Assembly: GCF_900129575.1 (NCBI RefSeq) | Contig: NZ_FQWE01000008.1 | Location: 1-64,000, forward strand | Origin: Flavobacterium segetis | GTDB lineage: Bacteria; Bacteroidota; Bacteroidia; Flavobacteriales; Flavobacteriaceae | Length of the DNA: 64,000 nucleotides | Reading direction: 5' to 3' | Made by a program: the position numbers and the translations under genes | The notes under the pieces: model-generated | Seen by the model: the letters and a program-made list of their open reading frames with translations, nothing else | The model's database searches: none | Told to the model about the DNA's origin: nothing | Shown here: positions 1 through 9,244 of the stretch, one piece after another | How the letters are laid out: every line of letters begins with the position of its first letter | How positions within the stretch are numbered: position 1 is the first letter of the stretch

Positions 1-671
1 TTTTCTGGTTGAGTTGCTTGAACTCCTGTATTATCCCAAGCACAAGTATTTCTATTGAAAACAAAATTATCCCAACAATTTACTTTTGCTGGTTTCACTG
101 CTTGAACTCCCATATTGTCCCAAGCACAAGTATTCGTGTTGAATACGAAGTTATCCCAACAATTCACTTTTTCAGGTTGAGTTGCTTGAACGCCAATATT
201 ATCCCAAGCACAAGTATTCGTGTTGAATACAAAAGTATCCCAACAGTTCACTTTTTCAGGTTTCACTGCTTGAACTCCTGTGTTATCCCAAGCACAAGTA
301 TTCGTGTTGAATACAAAAGTATCCCAACAGTTTACTTTTGCTGGTTTTGAAGCTTGAACTCCCATATTGTCCCAAGCACAAGTATTCCTATTGAAAACAA
401 AATTATCCCAACAGTTCACTTTTTCTGGTTGAGTTGCTTGAACTCCCATATTGTCCCAAGCACAAGTATTCGTGTTGAATACGAAGTTATCCCAACAGTT
501 CACTTTTTCAGGTTTCACTGCTTGAACTCCTGTGTTATCCCAAGCACAAGTATTTGTGTTGAATACGAAGTTATCCCAACAGTTCACTTTTTCTGGTTGA
601 GTTGCTTGAACGCCAATATTATCCCAAGCACAAGTATTCGTGTTGAAAACAAAAGTATCCCAACAGTTCAC
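1..671 (-). repeat. 84-bp coding tandem repeat, eight units
   Basis: The string cccaagcacaag recurs at 35, 119, 203, 287, 371, 455, 539 and 623, exactly 84 bp apart, so each unit encodes 28 residues in frame. Units differ at a few positions: Asn or Thr after CWD, Ile/Thr/Met before GVQ, and linker ATQPEK, AVKPEK, AVKPAK or ASKPAK. The linker variants partly alternate, suggesting duplication of blocks longer than one unit. The array continues past the left edge. Confidence 0.95.
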
Positions 672-1226
672 TTTTTCAGGTTCAGCAGGTTTATAGCAGC
701 TAACAGCTACACTTGTTTGTGAATTATCATTCGAATTACTCGCGTTTCCTTGAGAAGTATTTAGTGGAGGTGAAGCACAACCTTCACACAATAGAGGATT
801 GGACCCTGCAATATAGACGATGTTTCCTAAAATATTATCAGCGCTACTGACTGCGTTTCCTCTTACAGTAAGAAATATATCCTTAAGATCAAACGAACCA
901 AAACCGCCATCTGTATTTGTTAATTGTATTGTGTTTGCAGAACCAATAGTTAAATTAAATTGACTCCAACGGATATCACTTCCAGCAGCAATTCCTAGAA
1001 TTTCAGCATTGGCACCAACACTTATAGTAACTCGTAATGAATTACTAACTATAGTTGCGTTGCCATAATTGCCCACAGTAACAGTCAAAATTCCACTAGC
1101 ATCTTTCGACAAACTTGAGGGACTCATTAAAATTCCAATTGCAGGATCTGCGTTTTGTGAATATCCTTTTGGCACAAACACAAATATGATAAAAAAGAAT
1201 ACTATTAATTTATTTAGAGTACTCAT
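1..1226 (-). CDS. Secreted repeat protein, C-terminus cut off by window edge
   Basis: Read on the minus strand from ATG at 1226, the frame stays open to base 1. Residues 1-24 form a signal peptide ending in GYSQ. Residues of roughly 25-150 form a beta-rich adhesin-like domain, followed by a Cys-containing linker rich in Ser and Asn. Then come eight copies of a 28-residue repeat with the core CWDNFVFNTNTCAWDN, each holding two Cys 11 residues apart and three aromatic residues. Similar Cys/Trp repeats occur in flavobacterial surface adhesins, but I cannot name a family. The gene starts 49 bp after the stop of the DUF3494 protein and is probably co-transcribed with it. A type IX sorting domain, if present, would lie outside the window. 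Function unknown; cell-surface or secreted location is inferred. Confidence 0.8.
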   Translation of the reverse strand, partial: MSTLNKLIVFFFIIFVFVPKGYSQNADPAIGILMSPSSLSKDASGILTVTVGNYGNATIVSNSLRVTISVGANAEILGIAAGSDIRWSQFNLTIGSANTIQLTNTDGGFGSFDLKDIFLTVRGNAVSSADNILGNIVYIAGSNPLLCEGCASPPLNTSQGNASNSNDNSQTSVAVSCYKPAEPEKVNCWDTFVFNTNTCAWDNIGVQATQPEKVNCWDNFVFNTNTCAWDNTGVQAVKPEKVNCWDNFVFNTNTCAWDNMGVQATQPEKVNCWDNFVFNRNTCAWDNMGVQASKPAKVNCWDTFVFNTNTCAWDNTGVQAVKPEKVNCWDTFVFNTNTCAWDNIGVQATQPEKVNCWDNFVFNTNTCAWDNMGVQAVKPAKVNCWDNFVFNRNTCAWDNTGVQATQPE

Positions 1227-1275
1227 TTCTTATTTTTTATCGTTGATATTTTTTTTGTATAAACCATAATCATAA

Positions 1276-4179
1276 TTACTGAGCTTTAACAATAGTATTA
1301 GTAGTATTATTATTAGCTAGACCGTCAGATCCTGAACCATTTACAATTGTAGTTGTAATAGATTGGACAGTTTGAGTTGGCACATCTGATTTAAGAGTCA
1401 GTGAAAAACCAATAGCTGAAAATGTATTTTTTCCAATAATAGAGCCTGTTTTTAAAGTCATTGTTATAAAGGACGAATTCTCAGTTATTATCCAATTATT
1501 ATTATTAACAGCAACGCCTCCAGACACATTAGCTGTACTAGTTGCAGCTCCATAAGTAATAGTAAATGCTGATAATTTTTGGATTTTAACGATTACTTGA
1601 CCAACTGATGGTGCTCCGCCAATTTCAGAGATATTCACAACAAAATCTTTTTTTGGTGCTGTAATTAAAAAAACTACAGAATCAATATCTATTGTTGGCG
1701 TAAAGTCTGCTATTGGGGCTGTCAAAATTGGGGTTAGCGTTACCGTAGGATCATTATCGTCAATAGAGGTTCCTGAAACATCAGTTACGTCATTTCCATT
1801 AGGATCTTTGGTGGTTACCGTAGCTGAGTTCGTTACTTTTCCTGTATCAATATTTTCTTTAGTGATAATATATGTGGCCATTGCAACAGCTACTTTGCCT
1901 GGTGCTAAAGATGCAATTGGGATTCCAATAATTGTTAAACCTACCAACGGATCCGTTACAACAACATTAGTCAAAGTAGTATTTCCAGTATTGGTTACAG
2001 AAAAGATATAATTGATTTTATCTCCAAGTATTCCGGATCCACTCAAATTAGCGGTTTTTACCAAGGCAACAGATGGATTTTGGTTAAATGTTATGACAGT
2101 GGGATTATTGTCGTCATTAGATGTTCCTGAAACATCGGTTATATTATTTCCTTGAGGATCTTTAGCCGTAACGGTGGCAGAGTTGGTAACTTTCCCCACA
2201 TCAATATCGGCTTGAGTAATAATGTGTGTGCCTTTAATAGATGAACTAGAAGCACCTTTGGCTAGAGAAACAATTGGATTTCCAGTCAGGGTTAATCCAA
2301 TCATTGGATCTGTTATAACAACATTCGTTAATGTTGTATTTCCTGTATTAGTTACTGTAAAGGTATAGGTAATGACATCTCCTATAATTCCAGTTCCGCT
2401 TACAATAGCGGTTTTAACCAAGGCAACAGTTGGAGCAGCTGGAGTAGCGGAAACCACAATAGTTGAAGTTATCGAACTACAATTTTTTAGATTGCTAAAT
2501 TCACATATTTTATACGTAACATTATAATTCCCAGCAAGTGTATTAGGTGCAATAGTAACGGTGCCATTTAAATTTAATGTTAATCCCGTTGGTACTGTAA
2601 TTCCTGAAAGAGTTACATTTCCTGGAGCTGTTCCTATAACCACTGCAGTTCCGTTATAAGTATCATTTGAAGTTAAGGCAGTTGTGGTTCCCCCTGTTGA
2701 CTCATTTACCGCTGCTGCAGTTTCTGCTACTGCTATTATAACCGGCGCCCCCAAAGACTTAGAAGTAACGCAAACCGGATTATTATAAATTATACCTGTA
2801 TAAGTATTAACTGCTCCACCTGTTGAAAGTTGTCGGCCCGCTAAAAAAACATCTGCCCCTGAGTTACATGCTCCCCCGTGGGAAAAAAATGTTCCTTTTA
2901 AAACAGAGCCAGCTCCTATATTAACAGCACCTGTGGCAACTCCTGCTCCGCCAATCCAAAAGACATTACAACGACGGGCTCCATTAATTAAAATTATTTT
3001 TGATTGTGCTCCTATTGAAAGTGCACCAGCAAATTTAAAAACGAATATTGCATCTGGGTTATTTTGAGCGTCTAAGGTTACAGTTCCTCCTATAGATCCT
3101 GCCCCTGCTATGAAATAAACGCCGGGAGTTACCGTTTCTCCAATTCCATTTGGTAGTAGCGCTCCAAAAACTGCTGGATGAGAAAGTACTGTATTTGGCA
3201 ACGCCATAAGTGCAGTGTAAGCATTATCGACATCTATTTTAGCTTGTGCTGTAAGAGTATCTGTACTGTTAAAAGAACCGATAGTAACTGAATCTCCATA
3301 ACCACTTATAGCCCCAGAATCTGAACCAATATTGCCATCAATTCCGGAAATACTGGTATTTGCCACAGCACCTAAACTAGTATAAAGTGCAAAGTTTGAA
3401 AGAACTCCCAAAACATCAACTGCAGCGGCAGGACTACAGTCCGTTTCACAAAATATGGGAATGGTGCTAATACCAGCAGGTGGACTAGCAACAGCGTTAA
3501 CTCCAGTTGTTATTGCTCCAGCAATGGAAAACATTCTTCCTTCAAGAACAACATCTGCGCCAAGACCAACTGCTCCTATCTTTGCAAATAAAGTTCCTTT
3601 TACATTAGCATTGGCCGCAACCGAAATAGCTCCTTCAGCAATCCAAAAAACATTACAAGATTGTGTACCACCAGTTAATTTTACCTCTGCTCCAGCTCCT
3701 ATTGTAAATGCTCCATAAAATTTAATTACGAAGAAAGCATTAGGATTTCCTTTTCCGTCAAGTGTAAGAGTTCCCCCTAAAGATCCAGCTCCTCCCGTTG
3801 AATAAACTCCTGGGGTAATCGTTTCTCCACCGCCAAAAGCGGGAGCATGAGTACCAGGATAGTCTACAAAAAGATCGTTAAGATGAATATATGTCCTAAA
3901 TAGATCGAACTTGCACTGAGCGGTTACATCATTAGCATTGTAGGTATTACCAGTATAAGTTGGTGGCAAACCAAATCCGCTAATTATGCCAATATTTGTA
4001 CCAACATCACCATTAACCGAAGCTCCTGCTCCATTTGAAATTGCTCCAGCTCCAGTGTAAGCTTCAAAAGAAGTAAGTATTCCTAAATTAAGTGTTCCGT
4101 TAGCAGCCTGACTAAAGCTTTTATTTGAAAAAAGTAAAAGTGCAATAATTGTTATGGTGAAGAGTAATTTTTTTTTCAT
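1276..4179 (-). CDS. Two-domain DUF3494 ice-binding-like secreted protein with DUF11 repeats
   Basis: 967 residues, signal peptide 1-24 (cleavage near SFSQ). Residues about 28-235 and 250-480 are two DUF3494 domains. Each shows the family signatures: TPGVY, GGAGSLGGTLTLD / GAGSIGGTVTLD, FVIKF or FVFKF, CNVFWI, and a G-A-rich beta-helix end (GRMFS or GRQLS). DUF3494 proteins of cold-adapted microbes bind ice or inhibit recrystallisation. A linker with an Ig-like fold follows (to about 585), then two DUF11 repeats (VALVKTA...TYTFTVTNTGNTTLTNV...DP) and a C-terminal beta domain. No type IX sorting signal is recognisable. It sits downstream of a two-component pair and upstream of the repeat protein. 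Ice binding is inferred from family; adhesion or another matrix role is possible, because not all DUF3494 proteins have been tested. Confidence 0.9.
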   Translation of the reverse strand: MKKKLLFTITIIALLLFSNKSFSQAANGTLNLGILTSFEAYTGAGAISNGAGASVNGDVGTNIGIISGFGLPPTYTGNTYNANDVTAQCKFDLFRTYIHLNDLFVDYPGTHAPAFGGGETITPGVYSTGGAGSLGGTLTLDGKGNPNAFFVIKFYGAFTIGAGAEVKLTGGTQSCNVFWIAEGAISVAANANVKGTLFAKIGAVGLGADVVLEGRMFSIAGAITTGVNAVASPPAGISTIPIFCETDCSPAAAVDVLGVLSNFALYTSLGAVANTSISGIDGNIGSDSGAISGYGDSVTIGSFNSTDTLTAQAKIDVDNAYTALMALPNTVLSHPAVFGALLPNGIGETVTPGVYFIAGAGSIGGTVTLDAQNNPDAIFVFKFAGALSIGAQSKIILINGARRCNVFWIGGAGVATGAVNIGAGSVLKGTFFSHGGACNSGADVFLAGRQLSTGGAVNTYTGIIYNNPVCVTSKSLGAPVIIAVAETAAAVNESTGGTTTALTSNDTYNGTAVVIGTAPGNVTLSGITVPTGLTLNLNGTVTIAPNTLAGNYNVTYKICEFSNLKNCSSITSTIVVSATPAAPTVALVKTAIVSGTGIIGDVITYTFTVTNTGNTTLTNVVITDPMIGLTLTGNPIVSLAKGASSSSIKGTHIITQADIDVGKVTNSATVTAKDPQGNNITDVSGTSNDDNNPTVITFNQNPSVALVKTANLSGSGILGDKINYIFSVTNTGNTTLTNVVVTDPLVGLTIIGIPIASLAPGKVAVAMATYIITKENIDTGKVTNSATVTTKDPNGNDVTDVSGTSIDDNDPTVTLTPILTAPIADFTPTIDIDSVVFLITAPKKDFVVNISEIGGAPSVGQVIVKIQKLSAFTITYGAATSTANVSGGVAVNNNNWIITENSSFITMTLKTGSIIGKNTFSAIGFSLTLKSDVPTQTVQSITTTIVNGSGSDGLANNNTTNTIVKAQ

Positions 4180-4301
4180 AATAAATAATTTATAAAATAA
4201 TTATCACTAAAACTAATCATAACTAAAGGGTCATGGTCAGTACTGTTTTTTGTAGAATAATTAACAGACAAATAACTAAATTTGCGATAAATATTAAATC
4301 A

Positions 4302-4350
4302 GTATTTATACTTTTTTTTTTAACCGAAAAAAAATATGGTGTATAAATAC
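4302..4350. promoter_or_regulatory. Long-spaced inverted repeat upstream of ice-binding gene
   Basis: gtatttatac (4302-4311) and its exact reverse complement gtataaatac (4341-4350) flank a poly-T/poly-A tract, 39 bp start to start. The right arm continues as ggag. A near-identical arrangement occurs at 8308-8361 upstream of the histidine-kinase gene, in the same orientation relative to the gene. It lies 123-171 bp upstream of the DUF3494 start codon. Operator function is inferred. Confidence 0.5.
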
Positions 4351-4630
4351 GGAGGTCTTTAATTTAAGTATGAAGATTATTAAAAGGAAAGTATAATATT
4401 TTACTACACGAAACTAAAATTAGGATTTGATGACTGACTTTAATTTTTAGAATTTTTAAATGATTGCTTGTCCGTTTTTACAAATTCTAATTTTGCATTA
4501 ATCCAAATTAAAAGACCAAATTTGGAGCAATAGAAAATTATGAATCTATTTGAATCAAAACCACATTAATTGAAAATAAAAATGATTTTAGATGTTATAA
4601 AAGTTAATGGTAATTAATTGCTAAGTATAA

Positions 4631-5608
4631 TCAATTAACTGTTATTAATCTATTGCGAATAGCATACATAATAAGTTCAGCAATGTTTTTACTATCAGTT
4701 TTTTCTAAAAGATTTGCCCTATATGTTTCAATTGTTCGCTGGCCCAGAAAAAGGAGTTTAGAAGCTTCTAAAGTAGATTTTCCTTTACAGATTAATTCCA
4801 GCACTTCAAGTTCGCGACTGCTAAGTTTTGTAGGAATGTCTTTTGTAAGTTTAAGTATTGATGGCGCTAGGTTTTTATTGTCTGATATAATTACATTGCC
4901 TATAATACTTGGGTATCCTTTATAGGTAATTACGGATCCAAATAACTCTACAAACACTGTATTCAAAGTCTTGTGAAGGGCTTCAAACGTGAAAGAAATA
5001 GAACCTTTCGTATCTTTTAAACAGCGATCAATTTCGTTTAGAAGTTTTGATTTATTACAATATTTATCATCAAAGAGGTCCTCCAAATATATTGAAGAAA
5101 ATTCATCATAATCGTAACCAAAAATGGTAGCTAGTGTTTCATTATAAAATAAAAATTTGCCCTTTTGGTATATAAAAACACCCAACCTTTGATGTTTGAT
5201 GAGCGCATTAAACTTTTCATCGTTAATTTGTTCGATGGTATCGTATTTGGCGAGGCGTGTTTTAATAACTTTTAACAATTCAAAAAAATCGAAAGGTTTT
5301 ATAATATAATCATCAGCTCCCAACTGCATTCCTGCTCTAATATCTTCATATTCAGTCCTAGCCGAAAAAAAGACCAATGGTATGGTAGCGGTCGACTTAA
5401 TCTGCTTAATGGTTTTGTAAAAATCATATCCATTCATATGTGGCATTGAAATATCACAAAGAATGAGATCTGGTAAGTGTTTTAAAGCTTGTTTGACACC
5501 TGCAAGTCCATCTTCGGCAACAAAAACTTCAAAGTTTTCTCCCTTAATAAATTCAGCTGTATTTTCTCTTAAAACAGCATCATCTTCTACGATAAGAATT
5601 TTTTTCAT
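4631..5608 (-). CDS. Response regulator: receiver - PAS-like - LuxR helix-turn-helix
   Basis: 325 residues. Residues 1-120 are a receiver domain with the acidic pocket (VEDD), phospho-acceptor Asp52 (LCDISMP), Ser82 and Lys104 (IIKPFD). Residues about 130-245 resemble a PAS sensor domain, which is unusual between the receiver and the output. Residues about 258-325 are a LuxR-type HTH (LSSRELEVLELICKGKS, then TIETYR). It starts 26 bp after the stop of the PAS histidine kinase, so the two form a cognate pair in one operon. Its targets are unknown, but the inverted repeats upstream of the kinase gene and of the neighbouring ice-binding gene are candidate sites. Confidence 0.9.
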   Translation of the reverse strand: MKKILIVEDDAVLRENTAEFIKGENFEVFVAEDGLAGVKQALKHLPDLILCDISMPHMNGYDFYKTIKQIKSTATIPLVFFSARTEYEDIRAGMQLGADDYIIKPFDFFELLKVIKTRLAKYDTIEQINDEKFNALIKHQRLGVFIYQKGKFLFYNETLATIFGYDYDEFSSIYLEDLFDDKYCNKSKLLNEIDRCLKDTKGSISFTFEALHKTLNTVFVELFGSVITYKGYPSIIGNVIISDNKNLAPSILKLTKDIPTKLSSRELEVLELICKGKSTLEASKLLFLGQRTIETYRANLLEKTDSKNIAELIMYAIRNRLITVN

Positions 5609-5634
5609 ATAAAAAAATTAGACTAGTGATATAT

Positions 5635-8010
5635 TTAAAGCTGATTTAAAGTTGCAAGGTTGAGTTCCATTTTATTTATAAAATCACTTTTAGTATTTTC
5701 CTGGTTTAGATAGGGTAAAATGATAGTTATCTTTGATCCTTTACCTAATGTCGATTCAATTAAAATATTTCCATTATGAAGATCAATAAATCTTTTTACA
5801 ATAGACAAACCAAAACCTGTTCCTTTTACGGTTCCAATATTAGAAGCTCGATAAAAAGGTTCTAACAAATATTTTATTTCTTCATTTGGCACTCCAATTC
5901 CTTTATCCTTTACTACGAATTTGATCTCTTTATTATTTGTTTCATCCATATCAATAGTGATTTTTTTAGTTTCACTACTATATTTTATCGCATTAGAGAT
6001 GATATTGTTAAAAATATGTCGAATCATAATTGCGTCCATGTGATAGATTTTATTATCTAAATTGGATTTAAGAATTACTTTGTGATTTGTTCCAGATATA
6101 TTTAAATTTTCTTCAATAATTTCATTAATTAGAGGAAGAAGTTGAATGCTGGTTGGTCTAAAAAAAGATTTGCTCGTTTGTTCTTTATCAATGAGAGATA
6201 CATCGTCGAGCAGCGCTTTAGTATGTTGTACAGCATCAAATATCTGTTTAAACATTTTTTCTTTTTTTTCCTTATCCCAAGTATCATTGTAAATTTTTAA
6301 TAACTGAACACTGGAAAGAATACCTGCTAAAGGCGTACGGAATTCATGGGAAACGGTAGATATAAATTGTGACTTTAAAACGTTGACTTCGTTTAATTGG
6401 TGATTTAATTGTACTAATCGCTCTTCTTCAAGTTTACGTTTTGTTATATTATTGATCGTCGATATTAGTAAACTTTGTCCACTAATTAATAATGGGCTGG
6501 TATAAATTTCAACATCACAAGTTTCACCTGATGCCAATTTATGAATAAATTGGAAATAAGATTGACCCGCTAACGTTAATTTTTTCATTTCATCTAATAT
6601 TTGTCCCGATGGGAACGTACTAATATCGGATAGATTCATTGATTTGAACTCTTTTAATGAATAACCATAAAATCCCGCCGCTGCTGAATTTGCATCAATA
6701 ATTTTTCCATTTAAAGGATCAATTAGTAATTGAGGTGCTTGGTTTTTTTCGAACATGGCAAAATACAGCTGGCTACTTTCTTGTAGCGCCTCATCTACTT
6801 TCTTTCGGTCAGATATGTCTCGGATGTGGCACAGAATTACTTTATCGGACTCAACCATATATACGTTACTTACAAACTCTACAGCTATTGATTTTCCTGC
6901 TTTTGTTTCTAATGGCATATCTTCAAATCGAATGTATTCTTTGTTTTGTAATTCGATGAAAGCCTCTTTAGAAGCTGCAATATTTTTAAAAACTCCAATT
7001 TCCCAAAGTTCTTTACCCACTAACTCTTCATAGTTAAATCCAATCAATTCAATCAGGAACGGATTTGCATCAGTAATCTGACCAGTAATTGCATCAAGAA
7101 TTAAAATTCCTTCTTTTGATGATTCAAAAATTCGATGCGAACGTGTTTCTGCATTTTGTATTTTTTCTTGAGATAATTTACGTTGAGTGATATCCTGAAT
7201 TACACCAATCAAGATATATTGATTTGTTTCATCGTCAAAAATAATTTCTCCCCATCCATCTACCCAAGCAATCTGGCCGTCATTTTTACGGATAATTCTG
7301 TATTCCTTACGAAATGTTATATGATTTTTAATACATTCATTAACGTATTCCAGCATTATTTGCCTGTCCTGAGGATGGACAACATCTAACCATGTTTTGA
7401 TAGTTAAATCTCTCATGAGTTCTATTCCAAAAATTACGAGCAATTCTTCAGATGTTTCCAAAAAATTAGTGGATATTCCGTATCTGTAAGAACCAATGTG
7501 TCCAATTCTTTGAGTTTCTTTAAAAAAAAACGAGTTTTCCTCAATTTTCTTTTTTATTTGTTCTTTTTTAGTTCTGTATATAGCAGTTATAACATAGTGT
7601 TGCTCCTTTTCTAAAAAAACGCCATTTAATTTTACAAAAATATTATTATTTTTATTAACAGTTAATTCAACATCGCAGAAATTTTCAGGATTAACTTCTT
7701 TGGCTTTTAGTAAAAATGTGTTGAAATCAGTAAGATGTTTTTCATTAATAAATTGGCTGAAACTTAAACTAATTAAGTCATCACTGTTTTTTTTCAAAAG
7801 TTTTGCGCCACTGTTGTTAGCATGTAGTATAGTGCCATTACAATCAATACTGTAATGTCCAATAGGAGAGAACTCATAAAACAATTTTGCCTTCAGATTA
7901 AGTAATTCTGCAGCATCCTTGGCTAATTGTAATTCTTGATTTTCCTTTATAAGATTAAGGTTAGTGACTCTTAATTCTTGAATTACAATACTATGTTTGG
8001 ATACGCTCAT
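5635..8010 (-). CDS. Multi-PAS sensor histidine kinase
   Basis: 791 residues without an obvious membrane segment, so probably cytoplasmic. It has an N-terminal coiled segment, then four PAS/PAC units (about 40-145, 165-280, 290-405 and 410-525; three end in DIT/DIS/NIT-KRK-like PAC motifs). HisKA carries the phospho-acceptor His555 (SHEFRTPL). A HATPase domain follows, with N box (NIISNAIKYS), G1 (DKGIGVP) and G2 (GTGFGLSI). The partner is the LuxR-type response regulator 26 bp downstream. The signal is unknown; several PAS domains suggest sensing of intracellular redox, light or small molecules rather than a periplasmic ligand. Confidence 0.93.
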   Translation of the reverse strand: MSVSKHSIVIQELRVTNLNLIKENQELQLAKDAAELLNLKAKLFYEFSPIGHYSIDCNGTILHANNSGAKLLKKNSDDLISLSFSQFINEKHLTDFNTFLLKAKEVNPENFCDVELTVNKNNNIFVKLNGVFLEKEQHYVITAIYRTKKEQIKKKIEENSFFFKETQRIGHIGSYRYGISTNFLETSEELLVIFGIELMRDLTIKTWLDVVHPQDRQIMLEYVNECIKNHITFRKEYRIIRKNDGQIAWVDGWGEIIFDDETNQYILIGVIQDITQRKLSQEKIQNAETRSHRIFESSKEGILILDAITGQITDANPFLIELIGFNYEELVGKELWEIGVFKNIAASKEAFIELQNKEYIRFEDMPLETKAGKSIAVEFVSNVYMVESDKVILCHIRDISDRKKVDEALQESSQLYFAMFEKNQAPQLLIDPLNGKIIDANSAAAGFYGYSLKEFKSMNLSDISTFPSGQILDEMKKLTLAGQSYFQFIHKLASGETCDVEIYTSPLLISGQSLLISTINNITKRKLEEERLVQLNHQLNEVNVLKSQFISTVSHEFRTPLAGILSSVQLLKIYNDTWDKEKKEKMFKQIFDAVQHTKALLDDVSLIDKEQTSKSFFRPTSIQLLPLINEIIEENLNISGTNHKVILKSNLDNKIYHMDAIMIRHIFNNIISNAIKYSSETKKITIDMDETNNKEIKFVVKDKGIGVPNEEIKYLLEPFYRASNIGTVKGTGFGLSIVKRFIDLHNGNILIESTLGKGSKITIILPYLNQENTKSDFINKMELNLATLNQL

Positions 8011-8307
8011 GGCTATTGTGTATTTAATTCTAAATTTAATATGTAGATAAAAGGAATTTTGATGTGGTTATGGCGAAAAAATAAACAGGTATTATTTAAA
8101 AAAAAGCATGCATATTTCTAATATCTAGTTAAGCTACCATTTTTTTATTGTTTTTAATTACTTTTTTGAGATTAATTTTTACCACCATAAATATTTTTTA
8201 TTTTAATAATTATATTTTGGGTAAATTAAATTATTTACTAAACAAAATATTCTCCTTTAATTTTAATCAATTTGTAAAGTACTATCAATTAAATATGGAA
8301 TCCACTA

Positions 8308-8361
8308 CAATTTATACTTTTTTTTAGAAAAACACATATAGTGATCAGTATAAATACGGAG
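8308..8361. promoter_or_regulatory. Second copy of the long-spaced inverted repeat, upstream of kinase gene
   Basis: tttatac (8311-8317) followed by a T-run, and gtataaatacggag (8348-8361). Arm spacing is 40 bp against 39 bp in the copy at 4302-4350. The right arm plus ggag matches that copy exactly over 14 bases. It lies about 300 bp upstream of the kinase start. Shared control, possibly autoregulation by the adjacent response regulator, is an inference. Confidence 0.45.
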
Positions 8362-8429
8362 CGGATATGCAAATGAAAACCATAAATTAATATTAGTTAC
8401 ATTTTTAAAACTATTTTTTGATTGCAAAA

Positions 8430-9240
8430 CTTTACTATTGTTATGTATTTTTAATAGGAAAGTCTGCGTTATCTGTTGTACTAAAATTCAAAATATTCAA
8501 AGATTTCAAGTTTCATTTTATCTTTTTTCTAAATCATGTTTCAATTAATCTGTTCTGTTTTGAAAGTTTTGAAGAAGCTTTTAGCAACTGTAAGATCCCA
8601 ACAATTCCCTTTTTAACTCCTATTTTTTGTGATGATCTTTTGAGAATCAATCAAGTTTCCGAATGTTTTACCGCCTTATTATATACTTCCGTTACAATGA
8701 AATATCAATTTTCTCGAATGATTTTTATTGGTAACAGCGGTTTTCGGTATTGCTGATGAAGTCTTTTCATTATCTAGTTCATCACTTACGATCCATAATT
8801 TAAATTTTATTGCAAACAAATCTAGAACGTTTATAAATATAAAAAACCTTGTATGGTATAGCTATAATTAATATGTGAAACTCACGCTTTTGAGGGTTCA
8901 GAAACTAAAATTATATGGTTTCTGCATCAGGAACAATCAAATGATTATGTTTCGAATCTGTTGTAACCTTGGATTTCTTAGTTAATATGCTTCTCAAACC
9001 TAGTTGATTCATATATTTCGCGATTGTAACATTAGATACGATCGTTCAAGTATAATTTAATGCAGCGGCTATTCTACGACTACTATAACACTGTTTTATG
9101 TTGTACCCTTTTTTTATACAGAAATCTCAATGATTTCAGACAGGTTTTTAATTTGATATTCTATTATTCTATTGTTTTTATTGAAATTAGAGATGACTTT
9201 TGTTATTAGAACAAGGCAAAAAGAGTTATTCTGATTTTAT
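8430..9240 (-). pseudogene. Decayed IS3-family transposase (orfB) remnant A
   Basis: Reverse-strand translation in shifting frames gives recognisable IS3 orfB pieces. Around 8990-9100 it reads TIAKYMNQLGLRS then KSKVTTDSKHNHLIV. Around 8560-8610 it reads NCWDLTVAKSFFKTFKTEQI, the block that carries the catalytic Glu. A C-terminal tail resembling FEYFEF-YNR-RR follows. Stops and frameshifts interrupt it throughout. The pieces parallel those of the IS3 element at the right end of the window (TVAKYMKELGLRSK, GNCWDNAVAESFFKSLKT), so it is an old relative of that type. The open frame visible on the plus strand at 8418-8756 is its antisense shadow. Limits are approximate. Confidence 0.75.
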
Positions 9241-9244
9241 GCCA

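Noticed and set aside
1..671. CRISPR array
   Set aside because: The 84-bp units are contiguous, in frame and without unique spacers; it is a coding tandem repeat.
9..722. Two plus-strand open frames over the 84-bp repeats
   Set aside because: They are the antisense of the repeat protein; the minus frame has a signal peptide and balanced domain structure.
8418..8756. 112-codon open frame on the plus strand
   Set aside because: Antisense of a recognisable decayed IS3 orfB (NCWDLTVAKSFFKTFK on the minus strand).
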